A stretch of 64,000 nt of DNA from Sulfuricella sp. (lineage in GTDB: Bacteria > Pseudomonadota > Gammaproteobacteria > Burkholderiales > Sulfuricellaceae): assembly GCA_023266195.1 (NCBI GenBank), contig JAHFRP010000004.1, positions 1 to 64,000 of the forward strand, written 5' to 3'. Each line of letters opens with the position of its first letter. Positions within the stretch are counted from its first letter, which is position 1. The translations under genes and the position numbers were made by a program. The notes under the pieces were generated by a model, which had not been told where the DNA came from, did not search any database, and worked only from the letters and a program-made list of their open reading frames with translations. Shown piece by piece: positions 51,975-64,000 of the stretch.

Positions 51975-54416
51975 ATGCAAAAAATGAAACTGGTAATGGT
52001 CGGCAACGGCATGGCGGGCGTGCGCACGCTGGAAGAGCTGCTCAAGCTGGCGCCTGGACTCTACGACATCACCGTGTTCGGCGCGGAGCCGCACGGCAAC
52101 TACAACCGCATCATGCTGTCCCCGGTGCTGGCCGGGGAGCAGACCATCCAGGACATCATGCTCAACGATGTGGACTGGTACAAGGAAAATGGCATCACCC
52201 TGCACCTCAACCGGAAGGTGGTCAAGATCGACCGCCGTGCGCGCAAGGTTTACAGCGAGGACGGCACCGCCACCGACTACGACCGGCTGATCCTGGCGAC
52301 CGGTTCCACGCCGTTCATCCTGCCGGTGCCGGGCAACGACCTCGCCGGCGTCGTCGGCTTCCGCGACATCCACGACGTGGACGCCATGATCGCGGCATCG
52401 GGGCACTACCGCCACGCGGTGGTGATCGGCGGCGGCCTGCTCGGCCTGGAAGCCGCCAACGGCCTCAAGCTGCGCGGCATGGACGTGACCGTGGTGCACA
52501 TCGCCGACTGGCTGCTGGAGCGGCAGCTGGACCAGACCGCCGCCAAGTTGCTGCAGAAGAACCTGGAAGAAAAAGGCCTGAAATTCCTGCTGAGAAAGCA
52601 GACGGCGGCGCTGCTGCCGGCGACGCAGGACGGCGGCGAAAAGCGCGTGGGGAGCATTAAATTCTCCGACGGCAGCGAAATTCCCGCCGACCTGGTGGTG
52701 ATGGCGGTGGGCATCCGCCCCAACGCCGCCCTGGCGGAATCGGCCGGCATCCATTGCAACCGCGGCATCGTGGTGAACGACACGATGCAGACCTACGACC
52801 CGCGCATCTACGCCATCGGCGAATGCGTCAGCCATCGCGGCATCGCCTACGGCCTGGTCGCGCCGCTGTTCGAAATGGCCAAGGTGTGCGCCAACCACCT
52901 GGCGGAAATGGGCATCGGCCGCTACACCGGCTCGCTCACCTCGACCAAGCTCAAGGTGACCGGCATCGACCTGTTCTCCGCCGGCAATTTCAGCGGCGGC
53001 GACAAGACCGAGGACATCCTGCTGTCCGACCCGGTGGCCGGCGTGTACAAAAGGCTGGTGATCGAGGACAACAAGCTGGTCGGCGCCGTGCTGTACGGCG
53101 ACACCGTGGACGGCGCTTGGTACTTCCAGCTGCTGCGCGAGGGACGGGACATTTCCGACATCCGCGACCATCTCATGTTCGGCCAGAGCCGCGTCGGCGA
53201 CGTCGGCCACCAGGGCCAGCACAAGGCGGCGGCGATGTCCGACGACATGGAAGTGTGCGGCTGCAACGGCGTCTGCAAGGGCACCATCGTCAAGGCGATC
53301 AAGGAAAAAGGCCTGTTCACCCTGGACGACGTGAAGAAGCACACCAAGGCGGCGTCCTCCTGCGGCTCCTGCACCGGCCTGGTGGAGCAGATCCTGACCT
53401 CCACCCTGGGCGGCGACTACTCGCCGGCGCCGGCGGTCAAGCCGATGTGCGGCTGCACCGACCACACCCACGAGGAAGTGCGCGCGGTCATCCGCAAGCA
53501 AAAGCTGCTGTCGATCCCGGAAACCATGCGCTTCCTCGAATGGCGCACGCCCGACGGCTGCGCCAGCTGCCGTCCGGCGCTCAACTACTACCTGATTTCC
53601 ACCTGGCCGCACGAGGCGAAAAACGATCCGCAATCGCGCTTCATCAACGAACGCGCCCACGCCAACATCCAGAAGGACGGCACCTACTCGGTGGTGCCGC
53701 GCATGTGGGGCGGCGTGACCACCGCCGCCGACCTGCGCCGCATCGCCGACGTGGCGGACAAATATCAGGTGCCGATGATCCGCGTCACCGGCGGCCAGCG
53801 CATCGACCTGTTCGGCATCAGGAAGGAAGACCTGCCGGGCGTGTGGGCCGACCTCGACATGCCGTCCGGCCATGCCTACGGCAAGGCGCTGCGCACGGTG
53901 AAAACCTGCGTCGGCAGCGAATTCTGCCGCTTCGGCACGCAGAATTCGACGCAGATGGGCATCGACCTGGAACAGGCCTTCTACAAGATGTGGGCGCCGC
54001 ACAAGGTCAAGCTCGCCGTGTCCGGCTGCCCGCGCAACTGCGCCGAGGCCGCGATCAAGGACGTCGGCGTGATCGGCGTGGATTCCGGCTGGGAAATCTA
54101 CGTCGGCGGCAACGGCGGCATCAAGACCGAAGTGGCGGAATTCCTGGTCAAGGTCAAGACGGCGGAAGAAGTGCTGGAATACAGCGGCGCCTTCCTCCAG
54201 CTCTACCGCGAGGAAGCGCGCTACCTCGACCGCACCGTGCACTGGCTGCAACGCGTCGGCCTGGATTACGTCAGGAAGCGGGTGCTGGACGACGAGGCCG
54301 GCCGCAAGGCGCTGTATGCCAGGCTGATGTATGCCGTCCAAGGCGAACCGGACCCGTGGCGGGAATGCACCACCGAGGGCGAGGCGCGGCGGGAATTCGA
54401 GGTGCTGGAGGCGTAG
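51975..54416 (+). CDS. nirB: Nitrite reductase [NAD(P)H] large subunit
   Basis: VGNGMAGVRTLEELLK, VCGCNGVCKGTIVKAI, SSCGSCTGLVEQIL, siroheme motif SGCPRNCAEAAIKDVGVIGVDSGWEIYVGGNGG. Confidence 0.97.
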   Translation: MQKMKLVMVGNGMAGVRTLEELLKLAPGLYDITVFGAEPHGNYNRIMLSPVLAGEQTIQDIMLNDVDWYKENGITLHLNRKVVKIDRRARKVYSEDGTATDYDRLILATGSTPFILPVPGNDLAGVVGFRDIHDVDAMIAASGHYRHAVVIGGGLLGLEAANGLKLRGMDVTVVHIADWLLERQLDQTAAKLLQKNLEEKGLKFLLRKQTAALLPATQDGGEKRVGSIKFSDGSEIPADLVVMAVGIRPNAALAESAGIHCNRGIVVNDTMQTYDPRIYAIGECVSHRGIAYGLVAPLFEMAKVCANHLAEMGIGRYTGSLTSTKLKVTGIDLFSAGNFSGGDKTEDILLSDPVAGVYKRLVIEDNKLVGAVLYGDTVDGAWYFQLLREGRDISDIRDHLMFGQSRVGDVGHQGQHKAAAMSDDMEVCGCNGVCKGTIVKAIKEKGLFTLDDVKKHTKAASSCGSCTGLVEQILTSTLGGDYSPAPAVKPMCGCTDHTHEEVRAVIRKQKLLSIPETMRFLEWRTPDGCASCRPALNYYLISTWPHEAKNDPQSRFINERAHANIQKDGTYSVVPRMWGGVTTAADLRRIADVADKYQVPMIRVTGGQRIDLFGIRKEDLPGVWADLDMPSGHAYGKALRTVKTCVGSEFCRFGTQNSTQMGIDLEQAFYKMWAPHKVKLAVSGCPRNCAEAAIKDVGVIGVDSGWEIYVGGNGGIKTEVAEFLVKVKTAEEVLEYSGAFLQLYREEARYLDRTVHWLQRVGLDYVRKRVLDDEAGRKALYARLMYAVQGEPDPWRECTTEGEARREFEVLEA

Positions 54417-54488
54417 GTCGGGCACCCCGTGCCCGACGGTTTGGTGGACGATGGCAAACATTTGTCGGGCACGGCGTGCCCGACCTAC
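54413..54488. repeat. BIME family C
   Basis: Same two-arm structure; head TAG is the nirB stop codon. Confidence 0.9.
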
Positions 54489-54548
54489 GCGCCGCCGCAA
54501 ACAGATCGCCATCTGGTATCTTTGATGTTTTTCCGTGGCGAGAAATCC

Positions 54549-55304
54549 ATGACCCATATCGGCACCATCATCATCGGCGACGAGCTGCTCAGCGGCAAGC
54601 GCCAGGACGGCCATTTCGCCCACGTCGTCGCCGCCCTGGCCGCGCGCGGCCTGGAGCTGAAATGGGCGCGCATCGTCGGCGACGACCCGGCGCTGATCGT
54701 CGAAACCTTGCGCCAGACGCTGGCGACCGGCGACATCGTGTTCTGTTTCGGCGGCATCGGCGCCACGCCCGACGACTACACCCGGCAGTGCGCGGCGGAA
54801 GCCGCCGGCGTGGCGCTTTACCGCCATCCGGACGCCGTCGCCGAAATCGAGGCGCGTTTCGGCGCAGAGGCTTATCCGCGCCGCATCCTGATGGCCGACC
54901 TGCCGCAGGGCAGCCGCATCATCCCCAATCCGTTCAACCGCGTGCCGGGCTTTTCCCTCGGCCATCATCATTTCCTGCCGGGCTTTCCGCAGATGGCCTG
55001 GCCGATGATGGACTGGGTGCTCGACACGCTCTATCCCGAAATCCGCAACCAGGCGCCCGAAACGGAAGCCATCGTCACCGCGCTGGACGCGATGGAAAGC
55101 CCGCTGCTCGACCTGATGAACGAGTTCGTGCGGCGCTATCCCGACCTGCGCTTTTCCAGCCTGCCGCACATCGGCGCGGACGGAGTGCGCAAGGTGGAAT
55201 TCGGCCTGCGCGGCGAGCGGAGGCGCGTGGCCGAAGCCATGACTTTCCTGAAACAGGGCATCGAGGCGCAGGGCTTTCGCTGGACGGAGCCGCCCCAACC
55301 GTAG
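54549..55304 (+). CDS. Molybdopterin-binding (MoCF/CinA N-terminal-like) protein
   Basis: IGTIIIGDELLSGKRQDGHFAHVVAALAARGLEL...FGGIGATPDDYTRQ. Confidence 0.88.
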   Translation: MTHIGTIIIGDELLSGKRQDGHFAHVVAALAARGLELKWARIVGDDPALIVETLRQTLATGDIVFCFGGIGATPDDYTRQCAAEAAGVALYRHPDAVAEIEARFGAEAYPRRILMADLPQGSRIIPNPFNRVPGFSLGHHHFLPGFPQMAWPMMDWVLDTLYPEIRNQAPETEAIVTALDAMESPLLDLMNEFVRRYPDLRFSSLPHIGADGVRKVEFGLRGERRRVAEAMTFLKQGIEAQGFRWTEPPQP

Positions 55305-55359
55305 TTTTTCAACGCCCTGCTAGAATGAAATCAGGAACAGCCTGATTTAGGAGCGCGCG

Positions 55360-55848
55360 ATGGGACTGCCTATCGATATCGCCACCACGGTCAGCGACGA
55401 GCTGTCGCGGATCCTCGAAGCGGCGGTGAACGACCCGGACGCCGACGAGCCGCCCTCCCTCGGCCTGGTCAGGACCCGCATCGCCACCATGACCGACGGC
55501 GATGCCCTCGAAGCCGACCGCCTGCACTTCGACGAAGGCAAATCGCCGATCGAGGAGATCGACCAACTGATCGAGGCATTCGGCGAAGACGCCCCCGCCA
55601 TCGATTTCGTCAGCGTCAAGGCCAGCGAAGACCTCACCCGCATCATCGAAACCGTGATGGACACCGGCGCCAGTCCGCCCTCCCTCGGCGCCGTGCGCGA
55701 CGCCATGCAGAACGGGCTGGTGGCTCGACTGGCCGGCGAAGGCATCATCGATCCCGATGCCGCCGAGACCGCGTTTACCCAGATCGACGCGCTGATCGAC
55801 CGCTACGGCCGGGATACGGCGGCGGAAGAGTTCCTGCGCTACGAGTGA
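55360..55848 (+). CDS. Hypothetical protein with internal duplication
   Basis: Halves align: SRILEAAVN..PPSLGLVRTRIA..IDQLIEAFGEDAPAIDF / TRIIETVMD..PPSLGAVRDAMQ..IDALIDRYGRDTAAEEF. Confidence 0.65.
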   Translation: MGLPIDIATTVSDELSRILEAAVNDPDADEPPSLGLVRTRIATMTDGDALEADRLHFDEGKSPIEEIDQLIEAFGEDAPAIDFVSVKASEDLTRIIETVMDTGASPPSLGAVRDAMQNGLVARLAGEGIIDPDAAETAFTQIDALIDRYGRDTAAEEFLRYE

Positions 55849-56019
55849 CTTCATCCAAACGAGAATCCGCCAAGTAGCAGTTTCGTTATTATTTCCTATA
55901 CTGCAATCTCATCCCCCGCCCGGGGGCTTTTCATTGAATCCACGAATCTTCCCGGCATCCGGCCTCGTCAGAGGACGCGTCCGCCGGCAAAAGGCTTGTG
56001 TCTCGTAAGGAGCTTAACC

Positions 56020-56349
56020 ATGAAGAAACTTCTGCTTTTGCTGGCCAGCAGCGCGTTCGTCGCCAATTTCGCCGTTTCTGCCCACGCCGACGAATATGGC
56101 GGCATGGACAAGAAGGGCATGGACAACAAGATGATGGGCGATCACCAGATGCCGATGGGCAAAATGATGGGCATGCACAAGATGACCGGCACCGTCGAAA
56201 AAATGGACGCCAAAGGCATGATGACGCTGAAGACCGGCGAAGGCGACCTGATGCTGCACTTCCCGCCCGCCGCGCTCAGGGACATCAAGCAGGGCGACAC
56301 CGTCACCGTCCAGTTGGGGATCATGAAGGAAGGGGCGATGAAGAAGTAA
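56020..56349 (+). CDS. Met/His-rich exported protein, one beta-type domain
   Basis: Signal MKKLLLLLASSAFVANFAVSAHA; GGMDKKGMDNKMMGDHQMPMGKMMGMHKM; domain TGTVEKMDAKGMMTLKTGEGDLMLHFPPAALRDIKQGDTVTVQLG. Confidence 0.7.
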   Translation: MKKLLLLLASSAFVANFAVSAHADEYGGMDKKGMDNKMMGDHQMPMGKMMGMHKMTGTVEKMDAKGMMTLKTGEGDLMLHFPPAALRDIKQGDTVTVQLGIMKEGAMKK

Positions 56350-56384
56350 TCGGGTATGCCAGCAACGAAAAAAGGAGAATCACC

Positions 56385-56900
56385 ATGAAGAAAGCATTTT
56401 TCTTGCTGGCTGCCGCAATGCTCGCCGGCACCGGCGCCGCCCCGGTTCTGGCGGACAACGCCGACACCCAGAAGGGCGAGCGGATCGCGGAGGTTTACAA
56501 CGATCTCCAGCTGCCCGGCACCATCGAAAAAATCGACCGCCAAAACGGCCGGCTCACGCTGGATTCCGAGCTGGGCAGGGTGGAGCTGAATTTCCCGCCC
56601 GAGGCGCTGCGCGGCTTCCAGAGCGGCGACCCGGTAGTGGTCGATCTCGGCTTCTCGCAGCAGGGGCGCTCCATCGGCAGGAACCGCATGTCCGAAGTGA
56701 TGGAAACCTTCAACGAGCTGGAAGTCACCGGCACGGTCCGCAATGTCGATTACCGCACCGGCGCGCTTACCCTGAATACCAAGGCCGGGGACATCACGCT
56801 CAACTTCCCGCCCCGTGCGGTCAGGGATCTCAAGCGGGAAGACACGGTCACGGTCAACATGGGATACTCGAAGCAGGGCCGCACCATCCAGAAGAAATAG
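56385..56900 (+). CDS. Exported protein with two copies of the same domain
   Basis: [53 protein letters not shown] and [53 protein letters not shown]. Confidence 0.72.
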   Translation: MKKAFFLLAAAMLAGTGAAPVLADNADTQKGERIAEVYNDLQLPGTIEKIDRQNGRLTLDSELGRVELNFPPEALRGFQSGDPVVVDLGFSQQGRSIGRNRMSEVMETFNELEVTGTVRNVDYRTGALTLNTKAGDITLNFPPRAVRDLKREDTVTVNMGYSKQGRTIQKK

Positions 56901-56902
56901 CC

Positions 56903-56978
56903 GTAGGTCGGGCACGCCGTGCCCGACAAATCCCCTATCCGGCACTCACCAAACCGTCGGGAAGCGTGCCCGACCTAC
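56903..56978. repeat. BIME family C, slightly degenerate
   Basis: GTAGGTCGGGCACGCCGTGCCCGAC...GTCGGGAAGCGTGCCCGACCTAC. Confidence 0.85.
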
Positions 56979-57024
56979 ACCCTTCATATCGCGGCGGCCG
57001 CCGCAGGCGTACAATGGCGCCTCG

Positions 57025-59361
<2,337 letters not shown>

Positions 59362-59516
59362 TTCCGCGAATCTTTCCGCGCCGCGAAAACAATCGCTTCG
59401 GCATATTGCCGAATCCGGCGTTTTCCTCTAGACTTCACCACTACATATTGACGTCAACAAAAACAATCGGCCAACATGTTGTGGTCATGACTTCATTCAC
59501 TGCCAGGGAGGAACCT

Positions 59517-59909
59517 ATGCCGTACGCTGAAGCCTCTGTCTTGGAACAACGCGCAGCCCAGGAAGACCCGACCGTCAAGCTCCGCCTCATCCCCGGCGGG
59601 CGCCAGAAGAGCAGCAAGGGCGAGATGCGCAACGCGCGGCGCATCCCGCTCAACTGCCAGGTAAAAATTCGCGCCACCGAAAGCGGCGAGACCGCTTACG
59701 GCACCACCAAGGATTTGAGCGTGGACGGCGTGGCCATCGTCACCGACTATGTCCCGCGCTTCGGCCAGCTGCTTGAGATCCACGTCCTCCCGCCGCAAGG
59801 CTCCGCCACCAAGCCGCTGCGCGCGCTGGTCCAGGTCCGACGCTGCGTCCAGCTGGTTGCCGGCCGCAGCTATGAAATCGGCACGGCGATATTGAAAATT
59901 CGGGAATGA
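59517..59909 (+). CDS. PilZ-domain protein
   Basis: RNARRIPLNCQVKIRAT..TTKDLSVDGVAIVTD PilZ-like core. Confidence 0.82.
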   Translation: MPYAEASVLEQRAAQEDPTVKLRLIPGGRQKSSKGEMRNARRIPLNCQVKIRATESGETAYGTTKDLSVDGVAIVTDYVPRFGQLLEIHVLPPQGSATKPLRALVQVRRCVQLVAGRSYEIGTAILKIRE

Positions 59910-59995
59910 GCTGGTAGCTGGTGGCGGGTAGCTGGTAGCTAAAAAAGAGCGCTTCGCGCTCCAGCCACAAGCTACCAGCTACAGGCCACAAGCCA
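59908..59995. repeat. AGCTGGTAGC-type inverted repeat, related to the heptamer array
   Basis: GAGCTGGTAGCTGGTGGCGGGTAGCTGGTAGC...GAGCGCTTCGCGCTC...CCACAAGCTACCAGCTACAGGCCACAAGCC. Confidence 0.7.
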
Positions 59996-59999
59996 TCCC

Positions 60000-60335
60000 T
60001 CACCCCTTTTCATCCAGCGTCGTCGCCACGTCATCGCCGCGCCGCACCTTCTTTCTTCTCTCCACCCGGCTGCGGGTATCCAGAAACGGCTCGACGCGCG
60101 CGACGCGGCGGCACATGTCGCGCCGATCGGTGCGGACGCGCTGTTCGATCTGGGTGGGGGCGGCCTCTCTGTTCGGTCCGTCGGGCTTCTTGGCCCTGGG
60201 GTTGAAGCGCTGCGCCACCAGGGGCGCCAGCGTGCGCGGTTCGACCTGCCGCGGAGGCTGGACGGCGAAGAGGGGGCCGGGCAGGTCGGTTTCGGCGGCC
60301 GGGGCCACCGGCGGCAAATCGGGGGTGTAGCGCAT
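60000..60335 (-). CDS. Hypothetical protein
   Basis: 111-aa ORF, basic, no recognised family. Confidence 0.4.
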   Translation of the reverse strand: MRYTPDLPPVAPAAETDLPGPLFAVQPPRQVEPRTLAPLVAQRFNPRAKKPDGPNREAAPTQIEQRVRTDRRDMCRRVARVEPFLDTRSRVERRKKVRRGDDVATTLDEKG

Positions 60336-60535
60336 AATCCTCGGAACCCTTTCAAATCCAAAAGACCGGCGGTCAACCGCCAATAGGAACCACAATGCCG
60401 ATATCGATATCGGTGCTCAACTGCATTAATCGGCCGCAGATCGAATTTCTTTAGGGGAACACTGAAAAAATACTGGATCCTCACCCGCGCAAGCGGGAAT
60501 GACGAAGTCGGAATAATCCTTAAAACCTCAGTTCA

Positions 60536-60672
60536 AGCCACAGAGATCACAGAGAACACAGAGATGACGCGGGTTTTTGGACATTTCCGTATTCACCAAA
60601 TTGGTGAGAACCGTTAGCCCGCAACCCATTGTTTTTCCTCTGTGAACTCTGTGTTCTCTGTGGCTAAATGAT
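60536..60672. repeat. Inverted repeat family J
   Basis: AGCCACAGAGATCACAGAGAACACAGAG...CTCTGTGAACTCTGTGTTCTCTGTGGCT. Confidence 0.75.
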
Positions 60673-60689
60673 TTTTCTAGGATTCAGCC

Positions 60690-60762
60690 GTTCCCCTCTC
60701 CCCTAACCCTCTCCCGCAAGCGGGCGAGGGGGACATGGCCTCGCTTGGCGAGTTTCACCCTA
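60690..60762. repeat. Family A repeat upstream of prfC
   Basis: CCCCTCTCCCCTAACCCTCTCCCGCAAGCGGGCGAGGGGGACATGGCCTCGCTTGGCGAGTTTC, reverse complement of the 49115 copy. Confidence 0.85.
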
Positions 60763-60847
60763 AATATTAGTTTCCGCCAGGCTATTTATCAATTGGCCAA
60801 ACCGCTATAATTTCGCCTCATTTTAGCTGCCGAAACAATCTTTTGCC

Positions 60848-62422
<1,575 letters not shown>

Positions 62423-62643
62423 GCATCTCCCTTCTCTCCCGAGGAGCGAGGGGCGTCCGCAGCGCCTGCAACCCTCTGTGACGCCTTGCCGTCGCCTTCA
62501 CTCGTCATAACCGGACAACTGTTCTCGGGATTTTATTGCCTACTCGTTCATAAGAAATCGTAGGGGCGAGACACGAACCGCATCGTTGGCGCCACCGCCG
62601 GCTCGGAGCGGCCGCGAGGCCGCTCCCACAGTCCGTCTCAGGA

Positions 62644-63030
62644 TCAGCCCCCGGTAAATCGCACGATATGGCGGCGGTCGCGCTTGGTGGGGCGGCCCTG
62701 GCGCTCCGCGCCGGGGGTCGCCTCGGCTTTCAGCTGCGCAGCCAGCGCCTCGCGCGCAGCCCGGCTTTCGGCGGTTTCCTGGTACAGCTTCGCCGCCTCG
62801 CTGGCCGGTCCGCGGCGCGCGGACAGGCCCAGCACCAGAACGGCGAATTCGAACCGGCCGATGTGGATTTCGAGCCGGTCGCCGACGCACACCGCCTTGG
62901 CCGGCTTGACGCGCGCGCCGTCGAGGTGCACCTTGCCGCCGTCCACCGCGTCCGCCGCGAGCGAGCGCGTCTTGAAGAAGCGCGCCGCCCACAGCCATTT
63001 GTCGATGCGCAGCTTATCTTCCGCGCTCAT
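62644..63030 (-). CDS. hslR: Hsp15-like S4-domain RNA-binding protein
   Basis: LRIDKWLWAARFFKTRSLAADAVDGGKVHLDGARVKPAKAVCVGDRLEI. Confidence 0.92.
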   Translation of the reverse strand: MSAEDKLRIDKWLWAARFFKTRSLAADAVDGGKVHLDGARVKPAKAVCVGDRLEIHIGRFEFAVLVLGLSARRGPASEAAKLYQETAESRAAREALAAQLKAEATPGAERQGRPTKRDRRHIVRFTGG

Positions 63031-64000
63031 GCCGCGCCGCGACCCAAGCGCGCCAGCACCAGTTCCGCCAGCGTAGGCGAGCCGGTATCGCGGGCCGCGA
63101 ACCTCGCCCGCGCCACCGGCTGGGCAATGCCGGCGACTTGCGCCAGGTCGGCGGGCGTGCCGAGCAACACCGCGTCGCACGGCGTGGCGGCGATGGTGCG
63201 GCGCAGCTCGTCCAGCTGCTGCGCGCTGTAGCCCAGGGCCGGCAGCACCGCGCCCATCTGCGGGAAGCGCTCGTAGGCCGCGCGCAGCGAGCCGACCGCC
63301 CAGGGACGCGGATCCACCGGACGCGCGCCGAGCCGGCGCGCCGCCCAGGCGCCGACCGCCTCGGACAGCCCGCCGTGCGTGACGGAGGGGCCGTCTTCCA
63401 CCACCAGCACGTTTTTATCCCGGATCAGCTCGGGCCGGTCCACCGTCGCCGCCGAGTCCATCGGCACCACCGGCGCGGCGGGGTTGAGCGCCCGCGCCGC
63501 CGCCCGTGCGTGCGCGAGGCCCTCTTCAGTGGCGGCATTCGCCTTGTTGATGACAATGATGTCCGCCGCGCGCACGTTCGCCTCGCCGGGAAAATAGGCG
63601 TCCTCCTCGCCGGGGCGCAGCGGGTCGAGCACGACCACCGTCACATCGGGCCGGTAGAAAGCCATATCGTTGTTGCCGCCGTCCCACAGGATCACGTCCG
63701 CCTCGGCCTCCGCTCGCTCCAGGATGGCGCCGTAATCCACCCCGGAAAACACCACGCCGCCTTCGTCCACGTGCTGCTGGTATTCCTCCATTTCCTCGAC
63801 GGTGATGCCGGAGCCGGTCACGTCCCGGCTGGCGGCATAGCGTTCCACGCTCTTGTCGAGGCGCCCGTAGGGCATGGGATGACGCACCGCCACCGCCCGC
63901 CGCCCCGACTCGGCCAGCGCCGCGCGCAGGTAACGGGTCACCGTGCTCTTGCCGGCGCCGGTGCGCGCGGCGAGCACGGCGACCACCGGCCGGGCGGACT
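63027..64000 (-). CDS. Cyclic 2,3-diphosphoglycerate synthetase-like GTPase (5' end outside window)
   Basis: AARTGAGKSTVTRYLRAAL, HPMPYGRLDKSVERY, ILWDGGNNDMAFYRPDVTVVVLDPLRPGEE; overlaps hslR start by ATGA. Confidence 0.82.
   Translation of the reverse strand, partial: SARPVVAVLAARTGAGKSTVTRYLRAALAESGRRAVAVRHPMPYGRLDKSVERYAASRDVTGSGITVEEMEEYQQHVDEGGVVFSGVDYGAILERAEAEADVILWDGGNNDMAFYRPDVTVVVLDPLRPGEEDAYFPGEANVRAADIIVINKANAATEEGLAHARAAARALNPAAPVVPMDSAATVDRPELIRDKNVLVVEDGPSVTHGGLSEAVGAWAARRLGARPVDPRPWAVGSLRAAYERFPQMGAVLPALGYSAQQLDELRRTIAATPCDAVLLGTPADLAQVAGIAQPVARARFAARDTGSPTLAELVLARLGRGAA

Noticed and set aside
51960-55298. 1112-aa minus-strand ORF antisense to nirB and the MoCF-like gene
   Set aside because: Same shadow-ORF composition; the plus strand encodes motif-rich NirB.
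62604-62627. GGAGCGGCCGCGAGGCCGCTCCCAC as a family D copy
   Set aside because: Only a partial single-arm resemblance without a GTAG head; not counted.

Overview
This 64-kb window is GC-rich and gene-dense, and looks like chromosome from a betaproteobacterium. The gene content (DsrC, NifJ, a nas cluster) suggests a Nitrosomonadales-like sulfur/nitrogen lifestyle; that taxonomy is inference. I found no rRNA, tRNA, CRISPR array, phage or intact IS.

Main blocks:
- About 0-3.2 kb: decayed and intact toxin-antitoxin debris (HEPN, Phd/VapC, DUF4160/DUF2442).
- Ordinary genes: pepD, a DUF748 protein, SCO and thioredoxin-like proteins, panB-MCP-panC-panD, folK, pcnB, a FecCD-type ABC transporter, cysB and a tandem-domain TusA.
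- A lexA-imuA-imuB-dnaE2 SOS mutagenesis cassette.
- nifJ, dsrC, hrpA, a fadL-type porin, and an orphan F1 epsilon-like subunit.
- A nitrate assimilation locus: HPP-CBS, ClC, nasT, nrtABD, nirD, nasA, nirB.
- ygiQ, a PilZ protein, prfC, hslR and a cDPGS-like GTPase (cut by the window edge).

The two strongest unusual signals are:
1. A very dense population of small palindromic repeats. They include several different REP/BIME families that all start with GTAG. Other repeat families sit in frame inside conserved genes: three in hrpA, two in ygiQ, two in dnaE2, one in pepD and one at the imuA 3' end.
2. A complete candidate regulatory cascade upstream of nrtA: a consensus sigma-54 promoter, two hairpins with A..G.. 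hexaloops (ANTAR target motif), then an intrinsic terminator. It lies directly downstream of the ANTAR gene nasT, which has its own sigma-54 site.
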